Part shown: positions 19,367 to 30,693 of the stretch, one piece after another
How positions within the stretch are numbered: the first letter of the stretch is position 1
Layout of the letters: every line of letters begins with the position of its first letter
Assembly (NCBI RefSeq): GCF_009689985.1
Contig: NZ_QBAW01000004.1
Location: 1-64,000 of the forward strand
Direction: 5' to 3'
Origin: Helicobacter pylori
Lineage (GTDB): Bacteria > Campylobacterota > Campylobacteria > Campylobacterales > Helicobacteraceae
DNA: 64,000 nt
The notes under the pieces: generated by a model
Seen by the model: the letters and a program-made list of their open reading frames with translations, nothing else
Told to the model about the DNA's origin: nothing
Databases searched by the model: none
Translations under genes and position numbers: made by a program

Positions 19367-20916
19367 TACAACAAACTTTTAACAAACATTTTAGGCTCAT
19401 TAGAACACTCATCTAATTCCACGCTAAAAAGCACGCTCACCTTTTCGCCCGCTTTCACAAACCGCTCAGCGTTAAAATAAATCGCCTCTTTGACGCAATC
19501 TTTATCTTTAAAACGCAAAACCTGGTGGCTTTCTTTAATGATTTTTTCTTCTATGACTTCTAAATTTTTTGCTTGGAATAGGGGTTCAGGGTTTTCTTGC
19601 CCATAAGGTTCGCCCATCTCTATAATCTCTAAAAGCTCTCTGTCAATGTCTTTTAATTTGAGCGTTAAAGGGGGTTCTTCTTCACAAAAAGGCAAGACTT
19701 TAAAATCAAAATTTTCTAAAGTTTCAAAGAGCGAGACGATGTTGTTTTTTCCAACGCTCAAACCGCACGCTTGCCTATGCCCTCCATAGCCGAGTAATAA
19801 AGAAGAAACCCCATTCAAAGCGTCAATCAAGTCAATATTTGGAGAGCTACGAGCGCTCCCTTTATACACCCCTTCTTTAAAAGTAAAAACCAAGCTTGGC
19901 TTTTGAGTGGCTTCCACTAATTTTGAAGCCACAATCCCAAGCACGCCCTCATGCCAATTATCCTTAAAAGCGATGATGATTTTTTCTCCAACCATCGCAT
20001 GCTTAAAGGCTTCTTCAAAAACCTGCTGTTGGATCATTTTACGCTTCAAATTGCATGCTTTCAAGCGTTCATACAAAGAATAGCCATCTTGAAAATTATT
20101 CGCGCTTAAAAAATCCAGGGCTATTTTTGCGTCTTGCATGCGCCCTGCGGAGTTGATTAAGGGGGCGATATTAAAAGAAATATCGCTCGCTTTCAAAGAG
20201 CGTTTTCTAAAAACTTCTCTTTGGCGCAAAAACCCCATCGCCCCTAAGGATTCTTTTTGCAAAAAATACAAGGCTTTAGAAACTAAAAAGCGGTTAAAAA
20301 AAGTCAAAGGCATCATATCAGCAATAGTCGCCACGCCCGCTAAGCACAACAACTCACTAGAATGGCTTTTTTCTTTGCCTAAAAGTTGGTGGATTCCATA
20401 GCACAAATAAAACGCCACTAACGCCCCGCACACTTCCTTTTGGATAAAATCACAATCCGGTTGCTTGGGGTTGATTATTGCATAAGCGTCTGGGACTTCA
20501 TCATTATTTAAGCAATGGTGATCGGTGATGATTAGGGTGTAGTTTTTTTCTTTACAAAATCGCGCGGCTTCAAAGGCGCTAATTCCGTTATCCACGGTGA
20601 TAATCAAAGGGGCGTGGTGTTTTTCTAAAAATTTTTTAGAAATCCCATAGCCATCCATGAAGCGATTAGGGATTGCAATGCGGACATGCTTATAGTTCAG
20701 GCTTTCAAAGAATTTTGCCATGATAGTAGAGCTAATCACGCCGTCAGCGTCATAATCGCCCACCACTAAAATCTCTGTGCGCTTTTCCATCGCTTCTATA
20801 ATCTTGAGTGCGGCTTTTTTCAAGTCTTTAAATAAAAAGGGGCTAGGAAACCCTTTTTCATTATAAGCGATAGAAGCCAATCGCTCTTTGATTTGAGCTT
20901 TAAGCTTTTGTTTCAT
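19366..20916 (-). CDS. recJ: Single-stranded-DNA 5'-3' exonuclease RecJ
   Basis: 516 residues, DHH-family phosphoesterase. Degrades single-stranded DNA 5' to 3' in recombination and mismatch-type repair. Motifs: VVGDYDADGVISSTIMAKF (DxDxDG), ITVDNGISAFEAA, IITDHHCLNNDEVPDAYAIINPKQ, GVATIADMMPL and, in the DHHA1 part, YGGHRQACGLSV. The C-terminal OB-like domain is shorter than in E. coli RecJ. It lies between pyrG (8 bp upstream) and the pseudouridine synthase in a minus-strand operon. Confidence 0.95.
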   Translation of the reverse strand: MKQKLKAQIKERLASIAYNEKGFPSPFLFKDLKKAALKIIEAMEKRTEILVVGDYDADGVISSTIMAKFFESLNYKHVRIAIPNRFMDGYGISKKFLEKHHAPLIITVDNGISAFEAARFCKEKNYTLIITDHHCLNNDEVPDAYAIINPKQPDCDFIQKEVCGALVAFYLCYGIHQLLGKEKSHSSELLCLAGVATIADMMPLTFFNRFLVSKALYFLQKESLGAMGFLRQREVFRKRSLKASDISFNIAPLINSAGRMQDAKIALDFLSANNFQDGYSLYERLKACNLKRKMIQQQVFEEAFKHAMVGEKIIIAFKDNWHEGVLGIVASKLVEATQKPSLVFTFKEGVYKGSARSSPNIDLIDALNGVSSLLLGYGGHRQACGLSVGKNNIVSLFETLENFDFKVLPFCEEEPPLTLKLKDIDRELLEIIEMGEPYGQENPEPLFQAKNLEVIEEKIIKESHQVLRFKDKDCVKEAIYFNAERFVKAGEKVSVLFSVELDECSNEPKMFVKSLL

Positions 20917-20924
20917 CTTTTAGA

Positions 20925-22541
20925 TTAGGATTTAGAAAGAGCGCTCTTAATGAAATCCAAAATAATAGGGTTAGGGCTTTGCAACCTGGAGGTAAATTCC
21001 GGGTGGAATTGCACCCCCACAAAGAATGGGTGATCTTCTAATTCAATCGCTTCAATCAAATGATTCGCTCCAAGACCCACCACTTTCAAGCCCTTATTTT
21101 CCCACTCTTGGCGGTATTTGGGGTTGATTTCATAACGATGGCGGTGCCTTTCTTTAATGCTAGGCTTTTTATAAGCTTTTTCTAGCAAGCTGTTAGGCAT
21201 GATTTCGCATTCGTATTCGCCTAATCGCATGGTGCCACCCAATGGCGAATTATAGGTGCGCACCTGTTTTTGGTGGTTTTGATCCATAAAATCTTCAATC
21301 AAATACACCACAGGGTATTCGCAGCGTTGGTTAAATTCCGTAGAGTTAGCCCCTTTTAAACCCAAAACATTGCGGCAAAACTCCACGATCGCTAATTGCA
21401 TGCCCAAACAAATCCCTAAAAAGGGGAGTTTTTCTAATCTAGCCCTTTGAATGGCGCAAATTTTGCCCTCAATCCCTCTTTCTCCAAAGCCCCCCGGCAC
21501 TAAAATCGCATCAACGCCCTCTAAATCCGTCTTTTCATTAAAATTCTCGCTATCTAGCCATTCAATATTGACTTGCGTATCCAAATGCACCCCCGCGTGG
21601 ATTAGGGCTTCAATCAAGGATTTATAAGATTCTTTTAAGCTTAGATACTTGCCCACAAAACCAATTTTGACTTTGTGTTTAGGAGCGATAATCTTTTCTA
21701 CTAAAGTGTTCCAAGCCGCCATTTTGGGGTGTAATTTATTCAAATTAAAGCGTCTGGCAATGGGGGTCAAAATGCCTTCTTGCAAGAAAAGAATGGGGCA
21801 TGCGTAAATGCTTTTAGTGTCTGTGGCCACAATCACGCTGTCTTGCTCCACATCGCAACTCAAAGCGATCTTTTTTTTCAATTCTTTATCCAAAGGCTTA
21901 GGCGATCTGGCCAAAATGATTTGAGGGGTTACGCCAAGGCGCCTTAATTCCTGGACGGAATGTTGCGTGGGTTTGGTTTTTAATTCGTTAGTGGTTTGGA
22001 TATAGGGGATCAAGGTTACATGCACATTAATGACTTTTTCATTCCCTAATTCCAATTTAAGCTGGCGGATCGCTTCCAAATAAAACATGCCCTCCATATC
22101 GCCCACGGTTCCGCCCACTTCCACGATTAAAAAATCCAACCCCTTAGCCGCGCTTTTAATGCGCCTTTTAATTTCATCGGTTACATGGGGGACGATTTGA
22201 ATGGTTTTGCCTAAATATTCCCCTTTCCTTTCATTTTCTATCACGCTTGAAAAAATCTGCCCGGTAGTGAAATTGTTCAACCTCGTTAAATTCCTATTCA
22301 AAAAGCGTTCATAATGCCCGATGTCTAAATCCGTTTCAGCGCCATCGCTAGTTACAAACACTTCCCCATGCTCTAAAGGGCTCATGGTGCCTGGATCAAT
22401 ATTAATATAAGGATCAATCTTCAAAATAGAAACCTGGTAATTGCAATGCTGCAAAAGCGTAGCGATTGAAGAAGATGAAATCCCTTTCCCTAGAGAGCTT
22501 AACACACCCCCTGTAACGAATATAAATTTGGCTCTATCCAT
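20925..22541 (-). CDS. pyrG: CTP synthase
   Basis: 538 residues. Converts UTP to CTP with ATP and glutamine. The N-terminal amidoligase domain begins with [18 protein letters not shown], and the C-terminal class I glutamine amidotransferase has the nucleophile in [13 protein letters not shown] and the catalytic His-Glu in [10 protein letters not shown]. It heads the pyrG-recJ-pseudouridine synthase operon. The upstream intergenic region carries an A14 tract about 95 bp before the start. Confidence 0.97.
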   Translation of the reverse strand: MDRAKFIFVTGGVLSSLGKGISSSSIATLLQHCNYQVSILKIDPYINIDPGTMSPLEHGEVFVTSDGAETDLDIGHYERFLNRNLTRLNNFTTGQIFSSVIENERKGEYLGKTIQIVPHVTDEIKRRIKSAAKGLDFLIVEVGGTVGDMEGMFYLEAIRQLKLELGNEKVINVHVTLIPYIQTTNELKTKPTQHSVQELRRLGVTPQIILARSPKPLDKELKKKIALSCDVEQDSVIVATDTKSIYACPILFLQEGILTPIARRFNLNKLHPKMAAWNTLVEKIIAPKHKVKIGFVGKYLSLKESYKSLIEALIHAGVHLDTQVNIEWLDSENFNEKTDLEGVDAILVPGGFGERGIEGKICAIQRARLEKLPFLGICLGMQLAIVEFCRNVLGLKGANSTEFNQRCEYPVVYLIEDFMDQNHQKQVRTYNSPLGGTMRLGEYECEIMPNSLLEKAYKKPSIKERHRHRYEINPKYRQEWENKGLKVVGLGANHLIEAIELEDHPFFVGVQFHPEFTSRLQSPNPIILDFIKSALSKS

Positions 22542-22634
22542 AAGTTATTGCGTTCCTTTGATTTTTACTTCTTAAAATTGTAGTCTAAAAAGGGTTAAAA
22601 AGCTTTAAAAGAGAGCAAAAATTAAAGCGATTTC

Positions 22635-22648
22635 AAAAAAAAAAAAAA
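22635..22648. repeat. A14 homopolymer between pyrG and the PAP2-like gene
   Basis: Fourteen A on the plus strand in the 257-bp divergent intergenic region. Length variation could change the promoter of either gene. Confidence 0.7.
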
Positions 22649-22798
22649 CAATTTCAGTTTCTTATTAGCTAGGTTTGATTAGAATAAAAAGCTTTTATGT
22701 GTTTAAACTTCATTGTCTTAAAACTTTTAAGAGCAATTTTAAAGTTCGTTGGCGTATAGTATCAAGTTTTAATGAACTAACTAAAAGGGTTTTAAATA

Positions 22799-23461
22799 AT
22801 GGCTGAAAATTCTTTCAAAAATGTTTCTACACAACCCAAAATATTTTTCTTATTACAAGTTAAAACCCTATTTCTTTTAGGAGGCGTTTTTAGTGCGTTT
22901 TTTATCCTTATTGCTGGCTTAGTTTTTTTTGATTACGCTAATTCAATGGATAACGCCATTTTTAACTTGATGCGTTCAAATTCTTCTAACCCTATTTTAG
23001 ATCAAACGCTCCAACGCATTGTTTTTTTAGGCTCTTCTCAATTCGTGTTGCCTTTGAGTTTGTTAGTGGGGGTGTTTTTAAGCCTTTATCGCAGAAATTT
23101 AGCGCTTGGGGTGTGGTTTGTGTTAAGCGTGGTTATATTTGAAGCCCTTTTAGAATCTTTAAAACACCTTTTTACGCATTTTGTTCAATGGCTTTCGCAC
23201 AGCACTAATTTCCCTAGTGCTACTGCACTCTCTTTGACGCTCTTTTATGGGTTGCTTGTTTTATTGATACCCCATTTCATCGCTCATAAAACGCTCCAAA
23301 ATATTCTTGTTTATGGCTTATTGGGTTTGATTCTTTTAATAAGCTTAGCGCTGATTGTTTTAGGGGTGTCTTTTAGCAGTGTTTTAGGAGGGTTTTGTTT
23401 AGGAGCGTTGGGGGCTTGTTTTTCCATAGGGATTTATTTGAGCGTGTTCCAAAAGATCTAA
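22799..23461 (+). CDS. PAP2-like membrane protein with a degenerate active site
   Basis: 220 residues with about six membrane helices. The arrangement resembles type 2 phosphatidic acid phosphatases: a helix, a cytoplasmic or periplasmic loop with FPSATALSL where active members have PSGH, and VSFSSVLGGFCLGAL where they have SR...H...D. The catalytic His of PSGH and the Arg/His of the last motif are absent, so it is probably not a phosphatase. By position it is HP0350. It stands 43 bp upstream of fliF on the same strand. The ATG at 22799 follows AAAGGG at a usable distance. Confidence 0.75.
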   Translation: MAENSFKNVSTQPKIFFLLQVKTLFLLGGVFSAFFILIAGLVFFDYANSMDNAIFNLMRSNSSNPILDQTLQRIVFLGSSQFVLPLSLLVGVFLSLYRRNLALGVWFVLSVVIFEALLESLKHLFTHFVQWLSHSTNFPSATALSLTLFYGLLVLLIPHFIAHKTLQNILVYGLLGLILLISLALIVLGVSFSSVLGGFCLGALGACFSIGIYLSVFQKI

Positions 23462-23504
23462 GTGAACGGCTTAAAAGAATGAAAATTTTATCAAGGTTTT
23501 AATA

Positions 23505-25208
23505 TTGGATTTAAAGGTATTATTGCAACGGATTGTTGATTTTTTCATCAAGCTCAATAAAAAGCAAAAAATCGCCCTGATCGCAGCGGGGGTTTTGATC
23601 ACCGCTTTGCTTGTGTTTTTGTTGCTCTATCCTTTTAAAGAAAAAGACTACGCGCAAGGGGGCTATGGGGTTTTATTTGAAAGATTGGACTCTAGCGATA
23701 ACGCTTTAATCTTACAGCACCTCCAGCAAAACCAAATCCCTTATAAAATCTTAAAAGACGACACCATTCTCATCCCTAAAGATAAAGTGTATGAAGAAAG
23801 GATCACGCTGGCTTCTCAAGGGATCCCTAAAACGAGTAAAGTGGGCTTTGAAATCTTTGACACTAAAGACTTTGGAGCGACTGATTTTGATCAAAATATC
23901 AAACTCATTCGTGCCATTGAGGGGGAATTGTCGCGCACGATTGAAAGTTTAAACCCCATTTTGAAAGCCAATGTGCATATTGCAATCCCTAAAGACAGCG
24001 TGTTTGTGGCTAAAGAAGTGCCTCCTAGTGCTTCAGTGATGCTCAAACTCAAGCCTGACATGAAGCTTTCACCCACTCAAATTTTAGGGATTAAAAATTT
24101 AATCGCTGCAGCTGTGCCTAAACTCACGACAGAAAATGTGAAAATCGTGAATGAAAACGGCGAATCAATAGGCGAAGGCGATATATTAGAAAACTCCAAA
24201 GAATTAGCCCTAGAGCAATTGCGTTACAAACAAAATTTTGAAAACATTTTAGAAAATAAGATTGTCAATATCTTAGCCCCTATTGTGGGGGGTAAAAACA
24301 AGGTGGTCGCAAGGGTTAATGCGGAGTTTGATTTCAGCCAAAAGAAAAGCACTAAAGAGACTTTTGATCCCAATAATGTCGTAAGGAGCGAGCAGAATTT
24401 AGAAGAAAAAAAAGAAGGCGCTCCTAAAAAACAAGTCGGCGGTGTGCCTGGGGTTGTGAGCAATATCGGGCCTGTGCAAGGATTGAAAGACAATAAAGAG
24501 CCAGAAAAATACGAAAAATCTCAAAACACGACCAATTATGAAGTGGGTAAAACCATTAGCGAGATCAAGGGCGAGTTTGGCACTTTAGTGCGTTTGAATG
24601 CGGCGGTTGTGGTGGATGGCAAGTATAAAATCGCGCTTAAAGATGGGGCGAATACTTTAGAATACGAGCCTTTGAGCGATGAATCGCTTAAAAAAATCAA
24701 CGCTCTAGTGAAACAAGCCATTGGCTATAATCAAAATAGAGGCGATGATGTGGCGGTGAGTAATTTTGAGTTTAACCCTATGGCACCCATGATTGATAAC
24801 GCTACTTTGAGCGAAAAAATCATGCACAAAACTCAAAAAATCTTAGGCTCATTCACGCCTTTAATCAAGTATGTTTTGGTGTTTATAGTGCTATTTATTT
24901 TCTATAAAAAAGTGATTGTGCCTTTCAGCGAACGCATGCTGGAAGTGGTGCCTGATGAAGATAAGGAAGTGAAATCCATGTTTGAAGAAATGGATGAAGA
25001 AGAAGATGAATTGAACAAACTCGGCGATTTGAGGAAAAAAGTAGAAGATCAATTAGGGCTTAATGCAACCTTTAGCGAAGAAGAAGTAAGATATGAAATT
25101 GTTTTAGAAAAGATTAGAGGGACCCTTAAAGAGCGCCCTGATGAAATCGCAATGCTCTTTAAGCTCCTAATCAAAGATGAAATCTCTTCAGACAGCGCGA
25201 AAGGCTAA
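23505..25208 (+). CDS. fliF: Flagellar MS-ring protein FliF
   Basis: 567 residues. Forms the MS-ring in the inner membrane that anchors the C-ring and the export gate. The first membrane helix is IALIAAGVLITALLVFLLLYPF (residues 23-44) and the second is near 440-460 (LIKYVLVFIVLFIFYKKV). Ring-building motifs RISLASQGIP-like (ERITLASQGIPKTS) and the periplasmic YscJ/FliF domain lie between. The C-terminal tail binds FliG. The start codon is TTG. It is first of fliF-fliG-fliH. Confidence 0.96.
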   Translation: MDLKVLLQRIVDFFIKLNKKQKIALIAAGVLITALLVFLLLYPFKEKDYAQGGYGVLFERLDSSDNALILQHLQQNQIPYKILKDDTILIPKDKVYEERITLASQGIPKTSKVGFEIFDTKDFGATDFDQNIKLIRAIEGELSRTIESLNPILKANVHIAIPKDSVFVAKEVPPSASVMLKLKPDMKLSPTQILGIKNLIAAAVPKLTTENVKIVNENGESIGEGDILENSKELALEQLRYKQNFENILENKIVNILAPIVGGKNKVVARVNAEFDFSQKKSTKETFDPNNVVRSEQNLEEKKEGAPKKQVGGVPGVVSNIGPVQGLKDNKEPEKYEKSQNTTNYEVGKTISEIKGEFGTLVRLNAAVVVDGKYKIALKDGANTLEYEPLSDESLKKINALVKQAIGYNQNRGDDVAVSNFEFNPMAPMIDNATLSEKIMHKTQKILGSFTPLIKYVLVFIVLFIFYKKVIVPFSERMLEVVPDEDKEVKSMFEEMDEEEDELNKLGDLRKKVEDQLGLNATFSEEEVRYEIVLEKIRGTLKERPDEIAMLFKLLIKDEISSDSAKG

Positions 25209-25226
25209 AAAGATAAAAGGTTAAAA

Positions 25227-26258
25227 ATGGCGACCAAGCTTACCCCCAAACAAAAGGCCCAATTAGACGAACTCTCCATGAGTGAAAAAATCGCTATTTT
25301 ACTCATTCAAGTGGGCGAAGACGCCACAGGCGAGATTTTAAGGCATTTAGACATTGACTCCATTACAGAGATTTCTAAGCAAATCGTGCAATTAAACGGC
25401 ACAGACAAGCAAATCGGCGCGGCGGTTTTAGAGGAATTTTTTGCGATTTTTCAGTCTAACCAATACATCAATACCGGCGGTTTAGAATACGCCAGAGAGC
25501 TTTTAACCAGGACTTTAGGGAGCGAAGAAGCCAGAAAAGTGATGGATAAACTCACTAAAAGCTTGCAAACGCAAAAAAACTTCGCTTATTTAGGCAAAAT
25601 CAAGCCCCAACAACTCGCTGATTTCATCATTAACGAACACCCTCAAACCATTGCCTTGATTTTAGCCCACATGGAAGCCCCTAATGCGGCTGAGACTTTG
25701 AGCTATTTCCCTGATGAAATGAAAGCGGAGATTTCTATTAGAATGGCGAATTTAGGCGAAATATCGCCCCAAGTGGTTAAAAGGGTTTCCACGGTGTTAG
25801 AAAACAAACTAGAATCGCTCACTAGCTATAAAATTGAAGTGGGTGGTTTAAGAGCGGTGGCTGAAATCTTTAACCGCTTAGGCCAAAAGAGCGCTAAAAC
25901 CACGCTCGCTCGCATTGAAAGCGTGGATAACAAGCTCGCCGGTGCGATTAAAGAAATGATGTTCACTTTTGAAGACATATCCAAACTAGACAATTTCGCT
26001 ATCAGAGAGATTTTAAAAGTAGCGGATAAAAAAGACTTGTCTTTAGCTTTAAAAACTTCTACCCAAGATTTAACCGATAAATTCTTAAACAACATGAGCA
26101 GTCGGGCAGCAGAGCAGTTTGTAGAAGAAATGCAATATCTTGGGGCAGTCAAAATCAAAGATGTGGATGTGGCCCAAAGGAAAATCATTGAAATCGTGCA
26201 GAGCTTGCAAGAAAAAGGCGTGATCCAAACCGGTGAAGAGGAAGATGTCATTGAATAG
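25227..26258 (+). CDS. fliG: Flagellar motor switch protein FliG
   Basis: 343 residues. C-ring component that binds FliF and contacts MotA through its C-terminal domain. Conserved signatures: the middle-domain NEHPQTIALILAHM (EHPQ motif) and the charged C-terminal helix region MMFTFEDISKLDNFAIREILK with the motor-contact residues. RBS AAAGG-like sequence upstream of ATG 25227. The 3' end overlaps fliH. Confidence 0.97.
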   Translation: MATKLTPKQKAQLDELSMSEKIAILLIQVGEDATGEILRHLDIDSITEISKQIVQLNGTDKQIGAAVLEEFFAIFQSNQYINTGGLEYARELLTRTLGSEEARKVMDKLTKSLQTQKNFAYLGKIKPQQLADFIINEHPQTIALILAHMEAPNAAETLSYFPDEMKAEISIRMANLGEISPQVVKRVSTVLENKLESLTSYKIEVGGLRAVAEIFNRLGQKSAKTTLARIESVDNKLAGAIKEMMFTFEDISKLDNFAIREILKVADKKDLSLALKTSTQDLTDKFLNNMSSRAAEQFVEEMQYLGAVKIKDVDVAQRKIIEIVQSLQEKGVIQTGEEEDVIE

Positions 26259-27021
26259 CCGTAAAAACTTGATCCAAAAAGACCATCTAAATAAGCATGA
26301 CATTCAAAAATACGAATTTAAGAGCATGGCAAACTTGCCCCCTAAAACTAATCCTAATGGCGCGTCTTTAGAAACGCCTAACCCAGAAGAGCCTTTGGAA
26401 AAAAAAGCGATAGAAAACGATTTGATTGATTGCTTATTGAAAAAAACCGATGAGCTTTCAAGCCATTTAGTGAAATTGCAAATGCAATTTGAAAAAGCCC
26501 AAGAAGAGAGCAAGGCTTTGATTGAAAACGCTAAAAACGATGGCTATAAAATCGGTTTTAAAGAGGGCGAAGAAAAAATGCGTAACGAACTCACTCATAG
26601 CGTGAATGAAGAAAAAAACCAGCTTTTGCATGCGATCACGGCTTTAGATGAAAAAATGAAAAAATCAGAAGATCATTTAATGGCTTTAGAAAAGGAACTG
26701 AGCGCGATTGCGATAGATATAGCTAAAGAAGTGATCCTTAAAGAAGTGGAAGACAACAGCCAAAAAGTAGCCCTTGCTTTGGCTGAAGAGCTTTTAAAAA
26801 ATGTTTTAGACGCAACGGATATTCATTTAAAAGTCAATCCCTTGGATTACCCTTATTTAAACGAGCGTTTGCAAAACGCTTCTAAAATCAAATTAGAGAG
26901 CAATGAGGCTATTTCTAAGGGAGGCGTTATGATCACTAGCTCTAACGGGAGTCTTGATGGGAATTTAATGGAGCGCTTTAAAACGCTCAAAGAAAGCGTG
27001 TTGGAAAATTTTAAGGTGTGA
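26245..27021 (+). CDS. fliH: Flagellar export regulator FliH
   Basis: 258 residues from the ATG at 26245 (MSLNSRKNL), preceded by AGAGGAA; an upstream GTG at 26233 would add four residues without a better RBS. FliH holds the FliI ATPase in check at the export apparatus. The middle is a coiled coil (about 70-150: KTDELSSHLVKLQMQFEKAQEESK) and the C-terminal globular domain contains VILKEVEDNSQKVALALAEELL. It overlaps fliG by 14 bp and ends over the start of dxs by 4 bp. Confidence 0.93.
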   Translation: MSLNSRKNLIQKDHLNKHDIQKYEFKSMANLPPKTNPNGASLETPNPEEPLEKKAIENDLIDCLLKKTDELSSHLVKLQMQFEKAQEESKALIENAKNDGYKIGFKEGEEKMRNELTHSVNEEKNQLLHAITALDEKMKKSEDHLMALEKELSAIAIDIAKEVILKEVEDNSQKVALALAEELLKNVLDATDIHLKVNPLDYPYLNERLQNASKIKLESNEAISKGGVMITSSNGSLDGNLMERFKTLKESVLENFKV

Positions 27022-28874
27022 TTTTGCAAAATAAAACTTTTGATTTAAACCCTAATGATATTGCAGGCTTGGAGTTGGTGTGCCAAACGCTGCGGAGTCG
27101 CATTTTAGAAGTGGTGAGCGCTAATGGGGGGCATTTAAGCTCTTCTTTAGGGGCTGTGGAGTTGATTGTAAGCATGCATGCCTTATTTGATTGCCAAAAA
27201 AACCCTTTCATCTTTGACACTTCACACCAGGCTTACGCTCACAAGCTCTTAACCGGGCGCTTTGAAAGCTTTAGCACTTTAAGGCAATTTCAAGGTTTGA
27301 GCGGTTTTACTAAACCCAGCGAGAGCGCATACGATTATTTCATCGCCGGGCATAGCTCCACTTCTGTGTCCATAGGCGTGGGGGTGGCTAAAGCCTTTCG
27401 TTTGAAACAAGCGCTAGGCATGCCTATCGCTTTATTAGGCGATGGCAGTATTAGCGCGGGGATTTTTTATGAAGCCTTAAACGAACTGGGCGATAGGAAA
27501 TACCCCATGATCATGATTTTGAACGATAATGAAATGAGTATCAGCACGCCTATTGGAGCTTTGTCTAAAGCCCTTAGCCAGCTGATGAAAGGCCCGTTTT
27601 ATCAGTCTTTCCGCTCTAAAGTTAAAAAAATCTTAAGCACCTTACCTGAAAGCGTGAATTACTTAGCGAGCCGTTTTGAAGAATCTTTTAAACTCATCAC
27701 CCCGGGCGTGTTTTTTGAAGAATTGGGCATTAACTATATAGGGCCTATTAACGGGCATGATTTGAGCGCGATTATTGAAACCTTGAAATTAGCCAAAGAG
27801 CTTAAAGAACCGGTGCTAATCCATGCGCAAACCTTAAAAGGCAAAGGCTATAAAATCGCTGAAGGGCGCTATGAAAAATGGCATGGGGTGGGGCCTTTTG
27901 ATTTGGATACCGGTTTGTCTAAAAAATCCAAAAGCGCGATTTTGTCGCCCACTGAAGCGTATTCTAACACCCTTTTAGAATTAGCTAAAAAAGATGAAAA
28001 AATCGTAGGCGTAACCGCGGCGATGCCTAGCGGCACAGGATTAGACAAACTCATTGACGCTTACCCTTTGCGTTTTTTTGATGTCGCTATCGCTGAACAA
28101 CACGCTTTAACTTCTAGCAGTGCTATGGCTAAAGAGGGGTTTAAACCTTTTGTGAGCATCTATTCTACTTTTTTGCAGAGGGCTTATGATTCCATCGTGC
28201 ATGACGCTTGCATTTCTAGTTTGCCGATTAAATTAGCCATTGACAGGGCCGGGATTGTGGGCGAAGATGGCGAGACGCACCAAGGGCTTTTAGACGTGTC
28301 GTATTTGCGCTCTATCCCTAACATGGTTATTTTTGCCCCACGAGACAATGAGACTTTAAAAAACGCCGTGCGTTTTGCTAATGGGCATGATTCAAGCCCT
28401 TGCGCGTTCCGCTACCCTAGGGGGTCGTTTGTATTAAAAGAGGGGGTTTTTGAGCCTAGCGGTTTTGTTTTGGGGCGAAGCGAATTGTTAAAAAAAGAGG
28501 GCGAAATTTTACTCATAGGATATGGTAATGGCGTGGGGCGGGCACATTTGGTCCAACTGGCTTTAAAGGAAAAAAACATAGAGTGTGCGCTGTTGGATCT
28601 CAGGTTTTTAAAGCCCTTAGATCAAAATTTAAGCGCCATTATTGCCCCTTATCAAAAGCTCTATGTTTTTAGCGATAATTACAAGCTTGGGGGGGTGGCT
28701 AGCGCGATTTTAGAGTTTTTGAGCGAACAAAATATTTTAAAGCCTGTTAAAAGCTTTGAAATCGTTGATGAATTTATCATGCATGGGAACACCGCTTTAG
28801 TGGAAAAATCCTTAGGCTTAGACACAGAGAGTTTGACTGACGCTATTTTAAAAGATTTAGGACAAGAGAGATGA
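27018..28874 (+). CDS. dxs: 1-deoxy-D-xylulose-5-phosphate synthase
   Basis: 618 residues. Thiamine-diphosphate enzyme that condenses pyruvate and glyceraldehyde-3-phosphate, the first step of the MEP isoprenoid pathway. The ThDP-binding motif is [17 protein letters not shown]; the transketolase-type pyrimidine domain has [20 protein letters not shown] with the catalytic Glu, followed by [14 protein letters not shown]. The GTG start overlaps the fliH stop (GTGTGA region). Its place within a flagellar operon is a normal H. pylori arrangement. Confidence 0.96.
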   Translation: MILQNKTFDLNPNDIAGLELVCQTLRSRILEVVSANGGHLSSSLGAVELIVSMHALFDCQKNPFIFDTSHQAYAHKLLTGRFESFSTLRQFQGLSGFTKPSESAYDYFIAGHSSTSVSIGVGVAKAFRLKQALGMPIALLGDGSISAGIFYEALNELGDRKYPMIMILNDNEMSISTPIGALSKALSQLMKGPFYQSFRSKVKKILSTLPESVNYLASRFEESFKLITPGVFFEELGINYIGPINGHDLSAIIETLKLAKELKEPVLIHAQTLKGKGYKIAEGRYEKWHGVGPFDLDTGLSKKSKSAILSPTEAYSNTLLELAKKDEKIVGVTAAMPSGTGLDKLIDAYPLRFFDVAIAEQHALTSSSAMAKEGFKPFVSIYSTFLQRAYDSIVHDACISSLPIKLAIDRAGIVGEDGETHQGLLDVSYLRSIPNMVIFAPRDNETLKNAVRFANGHDSSPCAFRYPRGSFVLKEGVFEPSGFVLGRSELLKKEGEILLIGYGNGVGRAHLVQLALKEKNIECALLDLRFLKPLDQNLSAIIAPYQKLYVFSDNYKLGGVASAILEFLSEQNILKPVKSFEIVDEFIMHGNTALVEKSLGLDTESLTDAILKDLGQER

Positions 28875-30679
28875 AATCAAAAGTGCCAATGAAAAATATC
28901 CGCAATTTTTCCATTATCGCTCACATTGACCATGGTAAAAGCACTTTAGCGGATTGTTTGATCGCTGAATGCAACGCTATCAGTAACAGAGAAATGACCA
29001 GCCAAGTGATGGACACTATGGATATTGAAAAAGAAAGGGGCATTACGATTAAGGCTCAAAGCGTGCGCTTAAATTACACGCTTAAGGGGGAAGATTATGT
29101 TTTAAACCTCATTGACACCCCAGGGCATGTGGATTTCAGCTATGAAGTGTCGCGCTCTTTGTGTTCGTGCGAAGGGGCGTTATTGGTAGTAGATGCCACT
29201 CAAGGCGTGGAAGCGCAAACCATCGCCAACACTTATATCGCTTTAGATAACCATTTAGAAATTTTACCGGTGATCAATAAAATTGATTTGCCTAATGCGA
29301 ATGTTGTAGAAGTCAAACAGGATATAGAAGACACGATAGGGATTGACTGCTCTAGTGCTAATGAAGTGAGCGCTAAAGCCAGGCTTGGCATTAAAGATTT
29401 GTTAGAAAAAATCATTACGATTATTCCTGCCCCTAGCGGTGATTTTAACGCTCCCTTAAAAGCGCTCATTTATGATTCATGGTTTGACAATTATTTAGGG
29501 GCGCTAGCGTTGGTGCGTATCATGGATGGGAGCATTAATACAGAGCAAGAAATTTTAGTGATGGGAACGGGTAAAAAACATGGCGTTTTAGGGCTATACT
29601 ACCCTAACCCTTTGAAAAAAATCCCTACTAAAAGTTTAGAATGCGGTGAGATTGGCATTGTGAGTTTAGGGCTAAAAAGCGTTACGGATATTGCGGTGGG
29701 TGATACGCTCACAGACGCTAAAAACCCTACCCCTAAACCCATTGAAGGCTTTATGCCGGCTAAACCCTTTGTTTTTGCGGGGCTTTACCCTATAGAAACG
29801 GACAAGTTTGAAGATTTAAGGGAAGCGTTATTGAAACTCCAGCTTAACGATTGCGCTTTAAATTTTGAGCCTGAAAGCTCTGTGGCGCTTGGCTTTGGCT
29901 TTAGGGTGGGCTTTTTAGGGCTATTGCACATGGAAGTGATTAAGGAAAGGTTGGAGAGAGAATTTGGCCTTAACCTCATCGCTACCGCTCCCACGGTGGT
30001 GTATGAAGTGCATTTGACGGATAATAGCATCAAATATGTCCAAAACCCTAGCGAATTGCCCCCTGAAAACCATATCGTTTGCATCAAAGAGCCTTTTGTG
30101 AGGGCGACGATCATCACGCCGAGTGAATTTTTGGGTAATTTAATGCAGTTGTTGAATAATAAAAGAGGCATTCAAGAAAAAATGGAATATTTGAACCAAT
30201 CTCGTGTCATGCTCACTTATTCCTTGCCGAGCAACGAAATTGTGATGGATTTTTATGACAAACTCAAATCTTGCACGAAAGGGTATGCGAGCTTTGATTA
30301 TGAGCCTATAGAAAACAGAGAGGCTAACTTGGTGAAATTAGATGTGAGGGTGGCAGGCGATGTGGTGGATGCGCTTTCTATCATTATAGATAAAAATAAG
30401 GCGTATGAAAAGGGGCGTGCTTTGGTGGAAACGATGAAAGAGCTTATCCCAAGACAGCTTTTTGAAGTCGCTATCCAAGCGAGCGTGGGGAATAAAATCA
30501 TCGCCAGGGAGACGATTAAATCTGTCGGTAAGAATGTAACGGCTAAGTGCTATGGGGGCGATATTACACGAAAAAGAAAGCTCTTAGAAAAGCAAAAAGA
30601 GGGTAAGAAACGCATGAAAGCTATCGGTAAGGTGGAACTTCCCCAAGAAGCGTTTTTAGCGATATTAAAGATTGATTAG
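28871..30679 (+). CDS. lepA: Elongation factor 4 (LepA)
   Basis: 602 residues from ATG 28871, which overlaps the dxs TGA (ATGA) and has GGACAAGAG upstream; a second ATG at 28889 would give the 596-residue form often annotated. Translational GTPase acting on stalled or mistranslocated ribosomes. G motifs: AHIDHGKST (G1), DTPGHVDF (G3), NKIDLP (G4). The C-terminal domain includes the family-specific [25 protein letters not shown]. The next gene begins 14 bp later. Confidence 0.96.
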   Translation: MKSKVPMKNIRNFSIIAHIDHGKSTLADCLIAECNAISNREMTSQVMDTMDIEKERGITIKAQSVRLNYTLKGEDYVLNLIDTPGHVDFSYEVSRSLCSCEGALLVVDATQGVEAQTIANTYIALDNHLEILPVINKIDLPNANVVEVKQDIEDTIGIDCSSANEVSAKARLGIKDLLEKIITIIPAPSGDFNAPLKALIYDSWFDNYLGALALVRIMDGSINTEQEILVMGTGKKHGVLGLYYPNPLKKIPTKSLECGEIGIVSLGLKSVTDIAVGDTLTDAKNPTPKPIEGFMPAKPFVFAGLYPIETDKFEDLREALLKLQLNDCALNFEPESSVALGFGFRVGFLGLLHMEVIKERLEREFGLNLIATAPTVVYEVHLTDNSIKYVQNPSELPPENHIVCIKEPFVRATIITPSEFLGNLMQLLNNKRGIQEKMEYLNQSRVMLTYSLPSNEIVMDFYDKLKSCTKGYASFDYEPIENREANLVKLDVRVAGDVVDALSIIIDKNKAYEKGRALVETMKELIPRQLFEVAIQASVGNKIIARETIKSVGKNVTAKCYGGDITRKRKLLEKQKEGKKRMKAIGKVELPQEAFLAILKID

Positions 30680-30693
30680 GGCGTTTAGGTTCT

